A stretch of 64,000 nt of DNA from Streptosporangium brasiliense (GTDB lineage Bacteria > Actinomycetota > Actinomycetes > Streptosporangiales > Streptosporangiaceae): contig NZ_JAUSRB010000002.1 in NCBI RefSeq assembly GCF_030811595.1, positions 5,518,001 to 5,582,000 on the forward strand, read 5' to 3'. Below the pieces are notes generated by a model, which had not been told where the DNA came from, made no database searches, and saw nothing but the letters and a program-made list of their open reading frames with translations. The position numbers and the translations under genes are program-made. Positions 50,954 through 59,406 of this stretch are shown piece by piece; within the stretch, counting starts at the first letter, position 1, and the number at the start of each line of letters is the position of its first letter.

Positions 50954-52081
50954 TCAGCCGACGGTCAGGGTGAGGCCGTAGACCGACAGGGCCTCGTTGA
51001 CCGGCTGGTGGTAGGTCGTGCCGCCGCTCCTGCAGTTGCCGGAGCCGCCCGAGGTCATGCCCTGGGCCTGACTGCCGGAGATGAACGAGCCGCCGGAGTC
51101 GCCCGGCTCGGCGCAGGCGCTGGTGCGGGTCAGGCCGCTCACCGTGCCCTGCGGGTAGGTCACGCTGGCGTTGTGCTGCTGGATGGTGCCGCAGCGCCAG
51201 CCGGTGGTGGAACCGGAGCGGCAGATCGAGGAGCCGACCACGGCCTGCGTGGAGCCGCGGACGACGACGTTGGCGCCGCCGGACCCCTTCACCCAGGGCC
51301 TGGGGGTGTTGCCGGGGGCGGCGACCCAGGCGTAGTCGTTGCCGGGGAACGACGAGCCCTGGAAGGTGCCGGTCGGGTTGGTGGTGGAGGCGCCGGCCCT
51401 GCCGCAGTGGCCCGCGGTGACGAAGCCGGGCGTGCTCCCCTTGGTGACGGAGAAGCCGATGCTGCAACGGGTGGTGCCGTTGATGTAGTAGGCGTTCCCG
51501 CCGATGATGTCGATGAAGGGCTTGGGCTGTTCGGCGGAGACCGTCACGCGGACCGCGTCCTTGTCCACGCCGGCGGCGGCCACGAGGGCCTCGCCCGCGG
51601 CCTGCTGCGCGGCCAGGACCACGACGGTGTTGGTCGGCAGGTCGACATACCACAGGGAGGCGCCGGCCTTCGCCTGCGCCGGAGCCTGGTCGAGCTGGTC
51701 CTTGACCGCGTTGAGCTGCGCCAGGGTGCGGCTGACGACCACGGGCTGGGCGCCCTTGGCCTTGATGGCGTCGGCGGTGGAGGCGTCGCTGGTGGCGACG
51801 AGGAGCTGGGAGGCGTCGCCGTTGAGCCAGGCGCCGGCGTACTTGTCGCCGAGCGCGCCGCTCAGGGCGGATTCCGTGGTCATGGCGCGCTCCTCGTTGG
51901 CCAGCCGCGCGACGGCCTGCTCGGCGGTGAGGCCGAGGTCGCGCTGGAGGGCGTCGATGACCGAGGGGGACGGCGGCTTGGGGGCGAGGGGAGCGGGCGC
52001 TGCGGCGGCGGGTGCCAGGCTGGAGACCATGTACAGGGCGACGGTGGCGGCTCCGGCCAGGAGGGAACCTCGACTGAACAT
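50954..52081 (-). CDS. Secreted alpha-lytic/streptogrisin-type serine protease (S1) with pro-region
   Basis: A 375-residue preproprotease. After a signal peptide (to about residue 29), an alpha-lytic-type pro-domain (about 35-185) acts as a folding chaperone. The mature enzyme starts near DIIGGNAYYI (191). The catalytic triad is His225 (TAGHCG), Asp249 (GNDYAW) and Ser329 (GDSGGS). Six Cys (206, 226, 287, 297, 323, 350) can form three disulfides. ATG at 52081 is chosen over GTG at 52087 because AAGGAG lies five bases before the ATG and overlaps the GTG. It secretes a broad-specificity protease, probably together with the snapalysin. Confidence 0.94.
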   Translation of the reverse strand: MFSRGSLLAGAATVALYMVSSLAPAAAAPAPLAPKPPSPSVIDALQRDLGLTAEQAVARLANEERAMTTESALSGALGDKYAGAWLNGDASQLLVATSDASTADAIKAKGAQPVVVSRTLAQLNAVKDQLDQAPAQAKAGASLWYVDLPTNTVVVLAAQQAAGEALVAAAGVDKDAVRVTVSAEQPKPFIDIIGGNAYYINGTTRCSIGFSVTKGSTPGFVTAGHCGRAGASTTNPTGTFQGSSFPGNDYAWVAAPGNTPRPWVKGSGGANVVVRGSTQAVVGSSICRSGSTTGWRCGTIQQHNASVTYPQGTVSGLTRTSACAEPGDSGGSFISGSQAQGMTSGGSGNCRSGGTTYHQPVNEALSVYGLTLTVG

Positions 52082-52198
52082 ACGCACTCCTTGTGAGGGG
52101 TGCTGTCAAGGTATTGGCCGTGCCGCGCCGAGGGATGTGCCAAAAAACCCCTATCACGGTGTTATGGGGCTCGTTACCGATTTACCGGGCTCCGGCGG

Positions 52199-53155
52199 TC
52201 ATCGGGTCAGCACCTCGATGAAGCCGGCGACGGAGCGGGCCGAGTCGACCTCCATGATCACTCTGGTGTCCGGAACGCTCCGGCGGGGCGAGCGCGGCCC
52301 CTGTCCGGCCCGGACGCGCATCAGGTGCGCGCGCGCCAGCGGTCCGTCGCCCACCACGCGGACCGGGCCGGTCGCGGACGCGGTCGCGAGGCCCGGGTCC
52401 AGCAGGATGCCGGCCGCCAGCGGGTCGTGCAGCGGGACGGCCCGGCGCCCCCACCTTCCCCGGTAGGAGTCGAGGTAGGCGTCCAGGATCTCGCAGGCGA
52501 AGCGGGCGCGGGCGGTGCCGGCGGCGCGCAGCGGGCCCAGGGCCGCCTCGTCCAGGACCGTCACGCCGGTGACGTTGACGCCGACCGCCACCAGCTCGTT
52601 GCGGGGAGCGGACAGGACCGTCCGCGCGGCCGCCGGGTCGTTGACGATGTTGGTGTCGGCCGTCAGCGCCCGGCCCGGCCCGGTGCGGGGACCCGAGCCC
52701 CCCATCATCACCACCGAGCGGTAGCCGGTGAGCAGGTCGGGAGCCCTGCGCAGGGCCAGGGCCAGGTTGGTCAGCGGGCCGAGCGCCAGCAGGTCGAGCT
52801 CGCCGGGATGCTCGCGGGCGAGCCGTACCAGCAGCTCGGCGCCCGACTCCCCGGTGACCTGCGGCAGCGGGCGGTCGTAGCCCCGGTCCCCGAGACCGTC
52901 GGCGCCGTGCGCGCCCGCGGCGGCGGGCGCGCGCCCGGACAGCGCCCGGTCCGCGCCGCGGGCGATCGGCACCTCCAGGCCGAGCAGCCGGGTGACGTAG
53001 CCGATGTTGCGCGCGGCGTCCTCCTCGGCGCAGTTGCCGAACACCGAGGTGACGGCGGTGATCTCGGCGTCCGGGCGGCCCGCGAGGTAGAGCAGGGCGA
53101 GCGCGTCGTCTATGCCGGTGTCGGTGTCGACGACGACGCGGCGGACCTGGCTCAT
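52199..53155 (-). CDS. Inosine/uridine-preferring nucleoside hydrolase
   Basis: A 318-residue N-ribohydrolase. The calcium and ribose site DTDTGIDDALAL is intact, as are VFGNCAEEDAARN, LALGPLTNLALAL, VMMGGSG and the late Asp in PLHDPLAAGI. It splits nucleosides into base and ribose for salvage. ATG at 53155 is preferred to the longer frame because the conserved N-terminal strand (VRRVVVDTDTG) begins there. The serine protease promoter region (about 117 bases) lies downstream. No other salvage gene is adjacent. Confidence 0.92.
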   Translation of the reverse strand: MSQVRRVVVDTDTGIDDALALLYLAGRPDAEITAVTSVFGNCAEEDAARNIGYVTRLLGLEVPIARGADRALSGRAPAAAGAHGADGLGDRGYDRPLPQVTGESGAELLVRLAREHPGELDLLALGPLTNLALALRRAPDLLTGYRSVVMMGGSGPRTGPGRALTADTNIVNDPAAARTVLSAPRNELVAVGVNVTGVTVLDEAALGPLRAAGTARARFACEILDAYLDSYRGRWGRRAVPLHDPLAAGILLDPGLATASATGPVRVVGDGPLARAHLMRVRAGQGPRSPRRSVPDTRVIMEVDSARSVAGFIEVLTR

Positions 53156-53177
53156 GAGTCCATCCTGGCCGGGACCC

Positions 53178-53211
53178 GGGCGGGCCGCTCCCATCGGGGA
53201 GCGGCCCGCCC
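53178..53211 (-). terminator. Very strong hairpin terminator of the spo0M-like gene
   Basis: A perfect 15-base stem (53178-53192 with 53197-53211) and a 4-base loop start 5 bases after the spo0M-like stop codon. It is the tightest hairpin in the window. Confidence 0.75.
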
Positions 53212-53216
53212 GCTCC

Positions 53217-54173
53217 TCACTCCTCTTCCTCGTCGCCCTCGAAGAAGTCGCCGATCTCGTCGATCGCCTCGGCGGCCACGAACCCGCCCACCATGCCCGC
53301 CGCTCCGGCCGCCACGACCGCGCCCATGCCGGGCCCGCCGTGGTGGCCGTGGTGGCCGTGGTGGTCGTGGTGGTCGTCGTGGTAGCCCCCGTAGGGGGCG
53401 CCGCGGTGTCCGGCCAGGCCGTTCAGCCACGTGGTGATCTCGGCGCCCCAGTCCATCTGGAGGGCCTGCTCGTGGCTCACCTGGAAGCGCCCGAAGGAGT
53501 CGTGGCCGGAGCCGTGCCCGCCGCGCTTGTCCGCCTCCAGGATGACCTCAAGCCGGCCGGCGTCGGCCACGAAGGTCAGCTCGACCTCGTTGACCAGCCC
53601 CGCGTACTGGGGCGGCGGGTAGAACTCGATCTCCTGGTAGAACGGCAGCGACTGCTGCACGCCGTACAGCCGGCCGGATTCCAGGTCGGCGCTCCTGAAG
53701 TGGAAGCCCAGCCCGGAGAAGCCCGCCAGCACGGCCTCCTGGGAGGGCAGAGCCGCCACGGAGAAGGGGTCGAGGTCGCCCTTGTCGACCGCCTTGGCGA
53801 TCGCCAGCTCGGTGCGCACGCCCATGGCCATGCCGCTCAGCGGCCGGCCCTGGACTTCGGTGAGCGGCGTCTCCCAGGGCACCGGCACCTGGAACGGGAT
53901 GGCGCGCTCCTCGCCGACGCCCAGCTTGAAGGGGCCGGAGACCTCGGCGCGGAAGAACTCCCCGAGACCGCTGTGCTCACCCTCGCTGTGCTCGGTCTCG
54001 ATCCTCGCGACCAGCCCGAGGGTGACGTGCTCGATCTCCGCCTCGAAATCCCCTCCCTTGATCCGGACCTCTCCGCTCAGGGACCCGCCGGGCGAGACGC
54101 GGGACACGGCCAGGACGGTGTCCACCGAGGGACCTCCGACGCCGAAGGCTCCCAGCAGCCGTTTGAAGACCAC
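53217..54173 (-). CDS. Spo0M family (arrestin-like) sporulation control protein
   Basis: A 318-residue protein of the Spo0M family, which has an arrestin-like beta-sandwich fold (about 1-240, with GGSLSGEVRIKGGDFEAEIE and IPFQVPVPWETPLTEVQG). Bacillus Spo0M affects sporulation. Its mechanism is not settled. The C-terminal part contains a remarkable His-rich stretch (YHDDHHDHHGHHGHHGG, about 263-279), a hydrophobic glycine-rich segment and an acidic end (EGDEEEE). The His cluster could bind metal. GTG at 54173 has AGGAGAG upstream. It stands alone between a promoter region and a strong terminator. Confidence 0.9.
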   Translation of the reverse strand: MVFKRLLGAFGVGGPSVDTVLAVSRVSPGGSLSGEVRIKGGDFEAEIEHVTLGLVARIETEHSEGEHSGLGEFFRAEVSGPFKLGVGEERAIPFQVPVPWETPLTEVQGRPLSGMAMGVRTELAIAKAVDKGDLDPFSVAALPSQEAVLAGFSGLGFHFRSADLESGRLYGVQQSLPFYQEIEFYPPPQYAGLVNEVELTFVADAGRLEVILEADKRGGHGSGHDSFGRFQVSHEQALQMDWGAEITTWLNGLAGHRGAPYGGYHDDHHDHHGHHGHHGGPGMGAVVAAGAAGMVGGFVAAEAIDEIGDFFEGDEEEE

Positions 54174-54532
54174 GGATATCTCTCTCCTGTTGTGGTGACG
54201 TAACCGAAACGGCGAACGAGTGATCGCCGCCCACGGTTCCCGGGATCACGCGGTTGGGGCCCTCTTCCGGGACCGCCTGCCCCGCATCCGGTGCGTGATC
54301 GTCGATCTCTGACAGCGATCAAGTAGGACAGCGTCAAATCATTGGTTCTGGGCAGCCGGAACCAGCGGGGGATAGATTGCTGCCTCACACGGACGGCTGA
54401 CCGGTCAGCCGGTCCCGGCCGCCACTGCCGGCCCGCCCCTCAGGGCTGGAGCGTTCCACGCGCCGTCCGTGAGCGCGGGCCGCCCGGGAGCCGGCGCGTC
54501 ACCGTCCGAACGCCACAGGAGGACACGCGCCC
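54174..54532. other. Divergent promoter region upstream of the spo0M-like gene
   Basis: No gene is supported in these 359 bases. The AT-richer part at about 54300-54380 probably holds promoters for the spo0M-like gene on the minus strand and the small Cys/His gene on the plus strand. No convincing paired -35/-10 was found. Confidence 0.4.
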
Positions 54533-54706
54533 ATGACTCACGACCCCGCCGACGACGGTGGATCCGGGTGGGAGGAGGGGGAGGCGCTGCCGCGCCGCAG
54601 CGACGCGCCCCGGTGCCCGCACACCGAGATCGACCGCCGCTGCGTCCTGCCGCCCGGCCACGAACTGGAGCACGTCTACCCGCACCAGCAGGCCGCCGCG
54701 CGGTGA
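54533..54706 (+). CDS. Small Cys/His protein, possibly zinc-binding, function unknown
   Basis: A 57-residue protein too short for most gene callers. The first 25 residues are acidic and Gly-rich. The second half carries CPHTEIDRRCVLPPGHELEH, with a Cys-x-His and Cys-x5-His arrangement (four His or Cys groups) that could bind one zinc. ATG at 54533 has AGGAGG nine bases upstream, and the frame closes at 54706. Actinobacterial genomes contain similar short proteins with paired Cys and His of unknown role. No partner gene is evident, and repeats follow downstream. Confidence 0.65.
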   Translation: MTHDPADDGGSGWEEGEALPRRSDAPRCPHTEIDRRCVLPPGHELEHVYPHQQAAAR

Positions 54707-54785
54707 TCGCGGGCGGCCGTGCTCCGCAGGGGCCGCCGGCCCGCGGCCCCTGCGGCCGGAGAAGCCGGGGGCCGAAGAACGCCGT

Positions 54786-54882
54786 CCGCTCTTCCCGCCG
54801 TCGGCTCTTCCCACCGTCCGGTCTTCCCGCCGTTCCGCTCTTCCCGCCGTCGGCTCTTCCCACCGTCCGGTCTCCCCACCGC
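54786..54882. repeat. Two tandem copies of a 49-base repeat built from 16-base subunits
   Basis: A 49-base unit beginning CCGCTCTTCCCGCCGTCGG is at 54786-54834. A near-identical second copy starts at 54835. Each contains three variants of CTCTTCCCGCCGTCGG. It lies just past the stop region of the hemerythrin gene on the minus strand, and frames read through it in several directions without a real gene. Confidence 0.7.
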
Positions 54883-54892
54883 GCGCGGCGGA

Positions 54893-55462
54893 TCAGTCCT
54901 TGCCCCGTCCGGTGATCGCGTCCCGGACCCGGTCGACCAGGCCGGTGAGCGGTGCCAGCAGCTTGTTGGCCGGAGGGGTGTCCGGCGCGGCCGGGTGCGG
55001 CCGGGTGGGCGCGATCTTCTTCACCGCCTCGACCTTGTGGCCCAGCTCGGCCAGCTGTGAGGGGCGGGCGTACTCGCGCAGCATGGGGAAGAGCTCGCCC
55101 TCCTCCTCCTGCACGTGCGCGCGGATCTCTCTCATCAGCCGCTCCAGCAGGACGGCGTGACGGGAGTCGGCGACATCGGTCGTCTCCAGCTCCTTCATGG
55201 TCCGCTCGGCCTCGGCGTGCTCGGCCAGCTCGCGGTCCGCGAGCTCGGCGCCGCCGGGCACCAGATCCCGCACGGCCGGGTACAGGTAGGCCTCCTCGGC
55301 GACCGAGTGGCGCACCAGCTCGATGATGACCTTCTCCGTCAGCTCCCCGCGCCGTCCGACGTCGCTCTCACCGAGCCGCTCCAGCTCGCCGAACATCTGT
55401 TCCACCTCGCGGTGGTCGTGCGTCAGCACGGTGATGACATCCGTGTCCTGATCCGCGTTCAT
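54893..55462 (-). CDS. Hemerythrin HHE domain protein
   Basis: A 189-residue four-helix-bundle protein. The iron-ligand pattern is visible in LTHDHREVEQMF (His-x-x), HSVAEEAYLYP (His and Glu), AEHAEAERTM and HVQEEEGELFP. It should bind a diiron centre and sense or bind oxygen, nitric oxide or peroxide. The C-terminal tail is Pro/Ala-rich with a possible amphipathic helix. ATG at 55462 is chosen over 55492 because AAGGAG sits about eight bases upstream. Tandem repeats follow its stop codon. Confidence 0.9.
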   Translation of the reverse strand: MNADQDTDVITVLTHDHREVEQMFGELERLGESDVGRRGELTEKVIIELVRHSVAEEAYLYPAVRDLVPGGAELADRELAEHAEAERTMKELETTDVADSRHAVLLERLMREIRAHVQEEEGELFPMLREYARPSQLAELGHKVEAVKKIAPTRPHPAAPDTPPANKLLAPLTGLVDRVRDAITGRGKD

Positions 55463-55516
55463 CAATGGCTCCTTCTCCGCGTACGCGGGCATGCGTCGTT
55501 CATCGGTCTGCGTGAT

Positions 55517-56485
55517 TCACGGCAGGCGCCGGAGGGCGGGCAGGAGTTCCTTCTCCGACCAGTCGAAGAACTCCTGCTGGTGCTCGTGGCCGATCTGGAC
55601 CAGGGCGACGTGGGTGAATCCGGCGTCGGTGTATCTGCGCACCGCCTCCACGACCGCCTCCACATCGGAGCCGCACGGCACCGTCTCCGCGACGTCCTCC
55701 GGGCGCACGGTCTCGGCGTAGGCGGCGAAGTTGACCGGGGCGGGCAGCTCGGCCATGACCTTCCAGCCCGCCGCGGCCCAGCGCCACAGCCGGTGCGCCC
55801 GTTCCAGGGCCGCCTTGGGATCGGGGTCGTAGGAGATGGGCAGCTGGCCGTAGACCGGCCTGCCCTGGCCGCCGGCGGCGGCGAACCGCTCGACGAGTCC
55901 GCCGTCCGGATCGGTCGCCACCAGCCCGTCCCCGTACTCGGCGGCGATCTCCGTCGACCTGTCGCCGGAGGCGGCGATCGCCAGGGGGACCGGGCGCTCC
56001 GGCAGATCGAACAGCTTGGCCGAGTCGACGTCGAAGAACTCGCCCCGATAGGTCGTGTAGCCGCCCTCGAACAGCTCCTTGATGATCTCGATCGCCTCGC
56101 GGAACATCTCGTGCCGGGTGTTGACCGGCGGCCAGCCGTGGCCGATCACGTGCTCGTTGAGGTTCTCCCCGGCGCCCAGCCCCAGGGTGAACCGGCCCTG
56201 GGTCAGGGCGCCCATCGTGGCGGCCTTCTGGGCCACCACCGCGGGGTGGTAGCGCATGATCGGGCAGGTCACGTAGGTCATCAACGGCAGGCGCTCGGTC
56301 GCGTGCGCAGCCGCGCCCAGCACCGACCAGGCGTACGGCGAATGCCCCATCTCCTCCAGCCACGGGAAGTAGTGGTCGGAGATGGCCGCGTAGTCGAAGC
56401 CGATCCGCTCCGCCGTGGCGACGTCGTCCACCAACTGCCGGGCCGGCGTCTGCTCACACATCATCGTGTAACCGATCTCTGCCAT
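55517..56485 (-). CDS. LLM-class F420-dependent oxidoreductase
   Basis: A 322-residue TIM-barrel flavin-like oxidoreductase of the luciferase-like family, in the group with F420-dependent glucose-6-phosphate dehydrogenase. It has YAAISDHYFPWLEEMGHSP, VTCPIMRYHPAVVAQ and LGLGAGENLNEHVIG, typical of F420 users. It probably transfers hydride between reduced F420 and an unknown substrate. Use of FMN is less likely given these motifs. ATG at 56485 starts the gene. It follows the flavin oxidase gene on the same strand by about 200 bases, without clear coupling. Confidence 0.9.
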   Translation of the reverse strand: MAEIGYTMMCEQTPARQLVDDVATAERIGFDYAAISDHYFPWLEEMGHSPYAWSVLGAAAHATERLPLMTYVTCPIMRYHPAVVAQKAATMGALTQGRFTLGLGAGENLNEHVIGHGWPPVNTRHEMFREAIEIIKELFEGGYTTYRGEFFDVDSAKLFDLPERPVPLAIAASGDRSTEIAAEYGDGLVATDPDGGLVERFAAAGGQGRPVYGQLPISYDPDPKAALERAHRLWRWAAAGWKVMAELPAPVNFAAYAETVRPEDVAETVPCGSDVEAVVEAVRRYTDAGFTHVALVQIGHEHQQEFFDWSEKELLPALRRLP

Positions 56486-56687
56486 GCCCCGGTCCCTACC
56501 CAGCCCCCTGGGGACCTCGCCGGAGAGCGGAGAAACTTGGCCTTCTTTGCCGCATCACTGCACGCGGGCCGGGAAGCCGGGCGGGCGGCCGGGACACCAC
56601 GTCTCCGCCGGACCGGCCGTGGCGCGGAGGTTCGGTAAGGCCATGCGGGCGGGCCGCGCCCGGCGTCCGGTGCCCCGCGGCCAGAAC

Positions 56688-58031
56688 CTAGCCGAGGACC
56701 GAGTAGTTGCTGCGGAAGACGCCGTGGGGGTCGCGGGCGCGCTTGATCTCCCGGAGCCGGGCCAGGACGTCGCCGGGGAAGGCGGTGGCGGCACTGTCGC
56801 CGGGGGAGAGGAAGGTGTGCGGCCTGCGCCCGCTGACGTGCGGGGCGAGCGCGGCGTCGATCTCGCTCTGCCGGGCACCGAGGGCGGCCGTGACCTCGGC
56901 GGTGGCCGGGATGCCCAGCGTGTGCAGCAAGTACGGCTCGGTCAGGTGCCCGCAGGCGCCGCCGCCCTCCGCCGAGCGGGCCAGCGCGCCGCCCAGGTGC
57001 CGGATCTGCACACTGAGCAGCGGGTCGATCGGCCGCGACAGCAGCACCTGGGCCACCGCGTCGTCGAGGCCGGTCAGCAGCTCGGTGTGGCCCATGCCGG
57101 GGCTCGGGTCGGTCGGCTCGGCGCAGATGCCGCCCAGCTCGGCCACCGGCAGGACGCCCCGGCTGTCCATGACGGCCCCGCCGATCTTGTCCAGGCGGCG
57201 CAGCAGGTCCTGCCCCTCCCCGCCCTCCCCCAAAAAGGTCGCGTCCACCGCCACCAGCGCCTTCCCCCGCAGCAGATCAGGCAGGAAGGGCAGCGGCGGG
57301 AAACTCAACAGATCGAACCAGACGCTGAGCTCCTCGGGCGCGTCCGCGGTGATCTCCCGGAAGGCCTCCAGCACCTCCGCCGCCCGCTCGGCCGGCCACA
57401 TGACCCGCCCGCCGTACAACCGCGGCGCCGGATACAGCTCGAACTCCACCGCCGTCACCAACGCGAAGTCCCCACCACCGCCACGCAGCGCCCAGAACAG
57501 CTCCGGATCGGACCCGGCGCTCACCCGCGCCCGGCGCCCCTCGGCGTCCACCACCTCGAAGGCCCGCACACTGTCGGCGGCGAACCCGTGACGGCGGCCG
57601 AACCAGCTCAGCCCGCCACCCAGGGTGTAGCCGGTCACGCTGACCACCGGCGAGCTGCCCGCCAGCCCGGTCAGGCCGTGCGGGCCCGCCGCGGCCAGCA
57701 CCTGCCCCCATTGCACCCCCGCGCCCACCCGGGCCACCCGCTCCGCCGGCCGCACCTCCAGGTCACCGAGCCGCCCGGTGCGCAGCAGGATCACCCCGTC
57801 GGCCGAACCACTGGCGCCGTGCCCGCTGGGCTGGGCCGCCACCGCCAGCCCCGCCAGCCGGGCGTAGCCGACCACCGCGGCCACGTCATCGGCGTCCTCG
57901 GCCTCCACCACGGCCCGGACCGGCTGCTCCACCGCCAGGTTCCACGGCCGCCCGGCCTGCTCGAACCCCTCGTCGCCCGCCACCAGGACCCGGCCCCGGA
58001 CCGCGTTCCTCAGCTCGTTCCCAATCGTCAT
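56688..58031 (-). CDS. FAD-linked oxidase, berberine-bridge-enzyme type (single covalent His)
   Basis: A 447-residue oxidase of the VAO/PCMH fold. His71 in QPSGHGASG is the likely covalent FAD attachment. The loop where bicovalent members have Cys reads GLAGSSPVVSVTGYTLGGG, so only one link is expected. The C-terminal DPHGVFRSNYSV is the berberine-bridge domain motif. Such enzymes oxidise alcohols, sugars or alkaloid-like substrates with oxygen. ATG at 58031 has AGGAGAG three bases upstream. With the hydrolase and LAL regulator upstream on the same strand it may form a small regulated set. Confidence 0.91.
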   Translation of the reverse strand: MTIGNELRNAVRGRVLVAGDEGFEQAGRPWNLAVEQPVRAVVEAEDADDVAAVVGYARLAGLAVAAQPSGHGASGSADGVILLRTGRLGDLEVRPAERVARVGAGVQWGQVLAAAGPHGLTGLAGSSPVVSVTGYTLGGGLSWFGRRHGFAADSVRAFEVVDAEGRRARVSAGSDPELFWALRGGGGDFALVTAVEFELYPAPRLYGGRVMWPAERAAEVLEAFREITADAPEELSVWFDLLSFPPLPFLPDLLRGKALVAVDATFLGEGGEGQDLLRRLDKIGGAVMDSRGVLPVAELGGICAEPTDPSPGMGHTELLTGLDDAVAQVLLSRPIDPLLSVQIRHLGGALARSAEGGGACGHLTEPYLLHTLGIPATAEVTAALGARQSEIDAALAPHVSGRRPHTFLSPGDSAATAFPGDVLARLREIKRARDPHGVFRSNYSVLG

Positions 58032-58254
58032 GATCTCTCCTGTCGGTAGGTGCCCGACTGTGTCGCACCCGACTTGAGGACGACTTGAGTTCCGGTTGAA
58101 GACGGTCGGAGATCATTGCCGGTCCGCCGGGGCGTCCGCCCTCACCGGCTCAAGGGATGATCATGGGTATCAGGCCGCCGTCGGCAACAGCCCGCCGTGG
58201 CCGGTGGCCGAGCGGATGCGGGCGGCCCGCGGACCGCCTTCCGGAGGCAGCGCG

Positions 58255-59157
58255 CTACCCGGCGGTGTGGGCCAGGACGGCCTCGGCGAGCTGCCGGTGC
58301 ACCTGGGGCGGCAGGGTGTGGCCCATGCCCTCGATCATCAGGAACTCGGCCCCCGGGATCGCCGCGGCGATGAGCGCCCCGTGGCCGGGCTTGACCGGCT
58401 CGTGCGTGCCCTCGATGACGAGCGTGGGCGCGAGCACCCGGTCCAGGATCCCGACGGGTTCGAATTCGGAGTCCCTGGCCCCGGCGCGCTGGTGGTTGGC
58501 CACGGCCGCGGGGTCGGCCGCGCGGTCGTGGAGCCGCTCCTCAATGCGCCGCTGCTCGTCCTCGTCGAACGGGAGAGCCGTGCCGTGCAGGACCCGGGCC
58601 AGCTCGATCTGGAAGTCGATCTGCGCGCGCCGGTCGGCCGGCGGCGGGTTGACCGCCGCCTTGGCGAAGAACTCGACGAACTCCGGAGCGGGCGGGGGCA
58701 GGCTGCCGGGCGGCTGCTCCTGGCCCATCAGCGCGCGCATCAGGACCTGTCCCTCCCGGCCGCCCAGCGGCGACGACCCGATGACGGTCAGGGTCAGCAC
58801 CCGCTCCGGCTGCTCGGCGGCGATCCACTGGCCGAGCAGGCCGCCCGCCGAGTGGCCGACGATGTGGGCCGCGTCGATCCCGTAGGCGTCCAGGACGCCG
58901 AGGACGTCCGCCTTGACGTCGGCCCAGGTGTAGGGGTGGGCGTCGAAGTCGACGGTGGTCGAGCGGCCGGTGTCGCGGTGGTCGTAGCGGATGACCCGCC
59001 GGCCGCCGGCCGCCAGCCGCCCGACGAGCTCCTCCGGCCACACCACGCCCTGCGACATCGAGCCCATCACCAGCAGCAGCGGCGGGTGCGCCGGATCACC
59101 GAACTCCTCGGTCCACAGCTCGACGTCGCCGACGTTCACCATGCGTCCCTGAGACAT
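58255..59157 (-). CDS. Alpha/beta hydrolase, RdmC-like
   Basis: A 300-residue alpha/beta hydrolase with nucleophile elbow GHSAGG, the oxyanion-hole region LLLVMGSMSQ and catalytic His in GMGHTLPP. Its N-terminus (VELWTEEFGDP) and YDHRDTGRSTTVDFDAHPY closely resemble anthracycline methylesterase RdmC/DnrP, so an ester or methyl ester hydrolase role is possible. No anthracycline genes are nearby. ATG at 59157 has AAGGAG seven to eight bases upstream. Just upstream lie three 25-base tandem repeats that may bind a regulator, possibly the LAL protein encoded next. Confidence 0.9.
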   Translation of the reverse strand: MSQGRMVNVGDVELWTEEFGDPAHPPLLLVMGSMSQGVVWPEELVGRLAAGGRRVIRYDHRDTGRSTTVDFDAHPYTWADVKADVLGVLDAYGIDAAHIVGHSAGGLLGQWIAAEQPERVLTLTVIGSSPLGGREGQVLMRALMGQEQPPGSLPPPAPEFVEFFAKAAVNPPPADRRAQIDFQIELARVLHGTALPFDEDEQRRIEERLHDRAADPAAVANHQRAGARDSEFEPVGILDRVLAPTLVIEGTHEPVKPGHGALIAAAIPGAEFLMIEGMGHTLPPQVHRQLAEAVLAHTAG

Positions 59158-59270
59158 ACGATTGCTCCTTCATCACTTCGTCACGTTCATCCCGGCCGGA
59201 GGCGTTCCGGCCGATGAGCAGAGCCTGGCGCACGCCCGCGCCGGTGCCATCCGTAGGACCACTGGGGTCG

Positions 59271-59345
59271 GCCGGTGGTCATCGGCCAGTGACCGGCCGG
59301 TGGTCATCGGCCAGTGACCGGCCGGTGGTCACCGGCCGATGACCG
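59271..59345. repeat. Three tandem 25-base repeats upstream of the hydrolase gene
   Basis: Units at 59271-59295 and 59296-59320 are identical. The third (59321-59345) differs at three positions. Each unit starts GCCGGTGGTCA and ends TGACCG, so it contains the dyad GGTCA-N8-TGACC. The array lies 114 bases upstream of the hydrolase start codon and 60 bases beyond the LAL regulator stop codon. Confidence 0.8.
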
Positions 59346-59406
59346 GCGGAGCACGGGGGAGGCCGGCGGGCGGCGGGTCCTCCCGCCGCCCCGCCACGCC
59401 CCCGGC

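Noticed and set aside
54405..54863. A 152-codon minus-strand frame near the hemerythrin gene
   Set aside because: Its residues come mostly from translation of the 49-base tandem repeat and from antisense of the small Cys/His gene.
59271..59345. CRISPR array
   Set aside because: The three 25-base units are directly adjacent with no spacers, and no cas gene is present.
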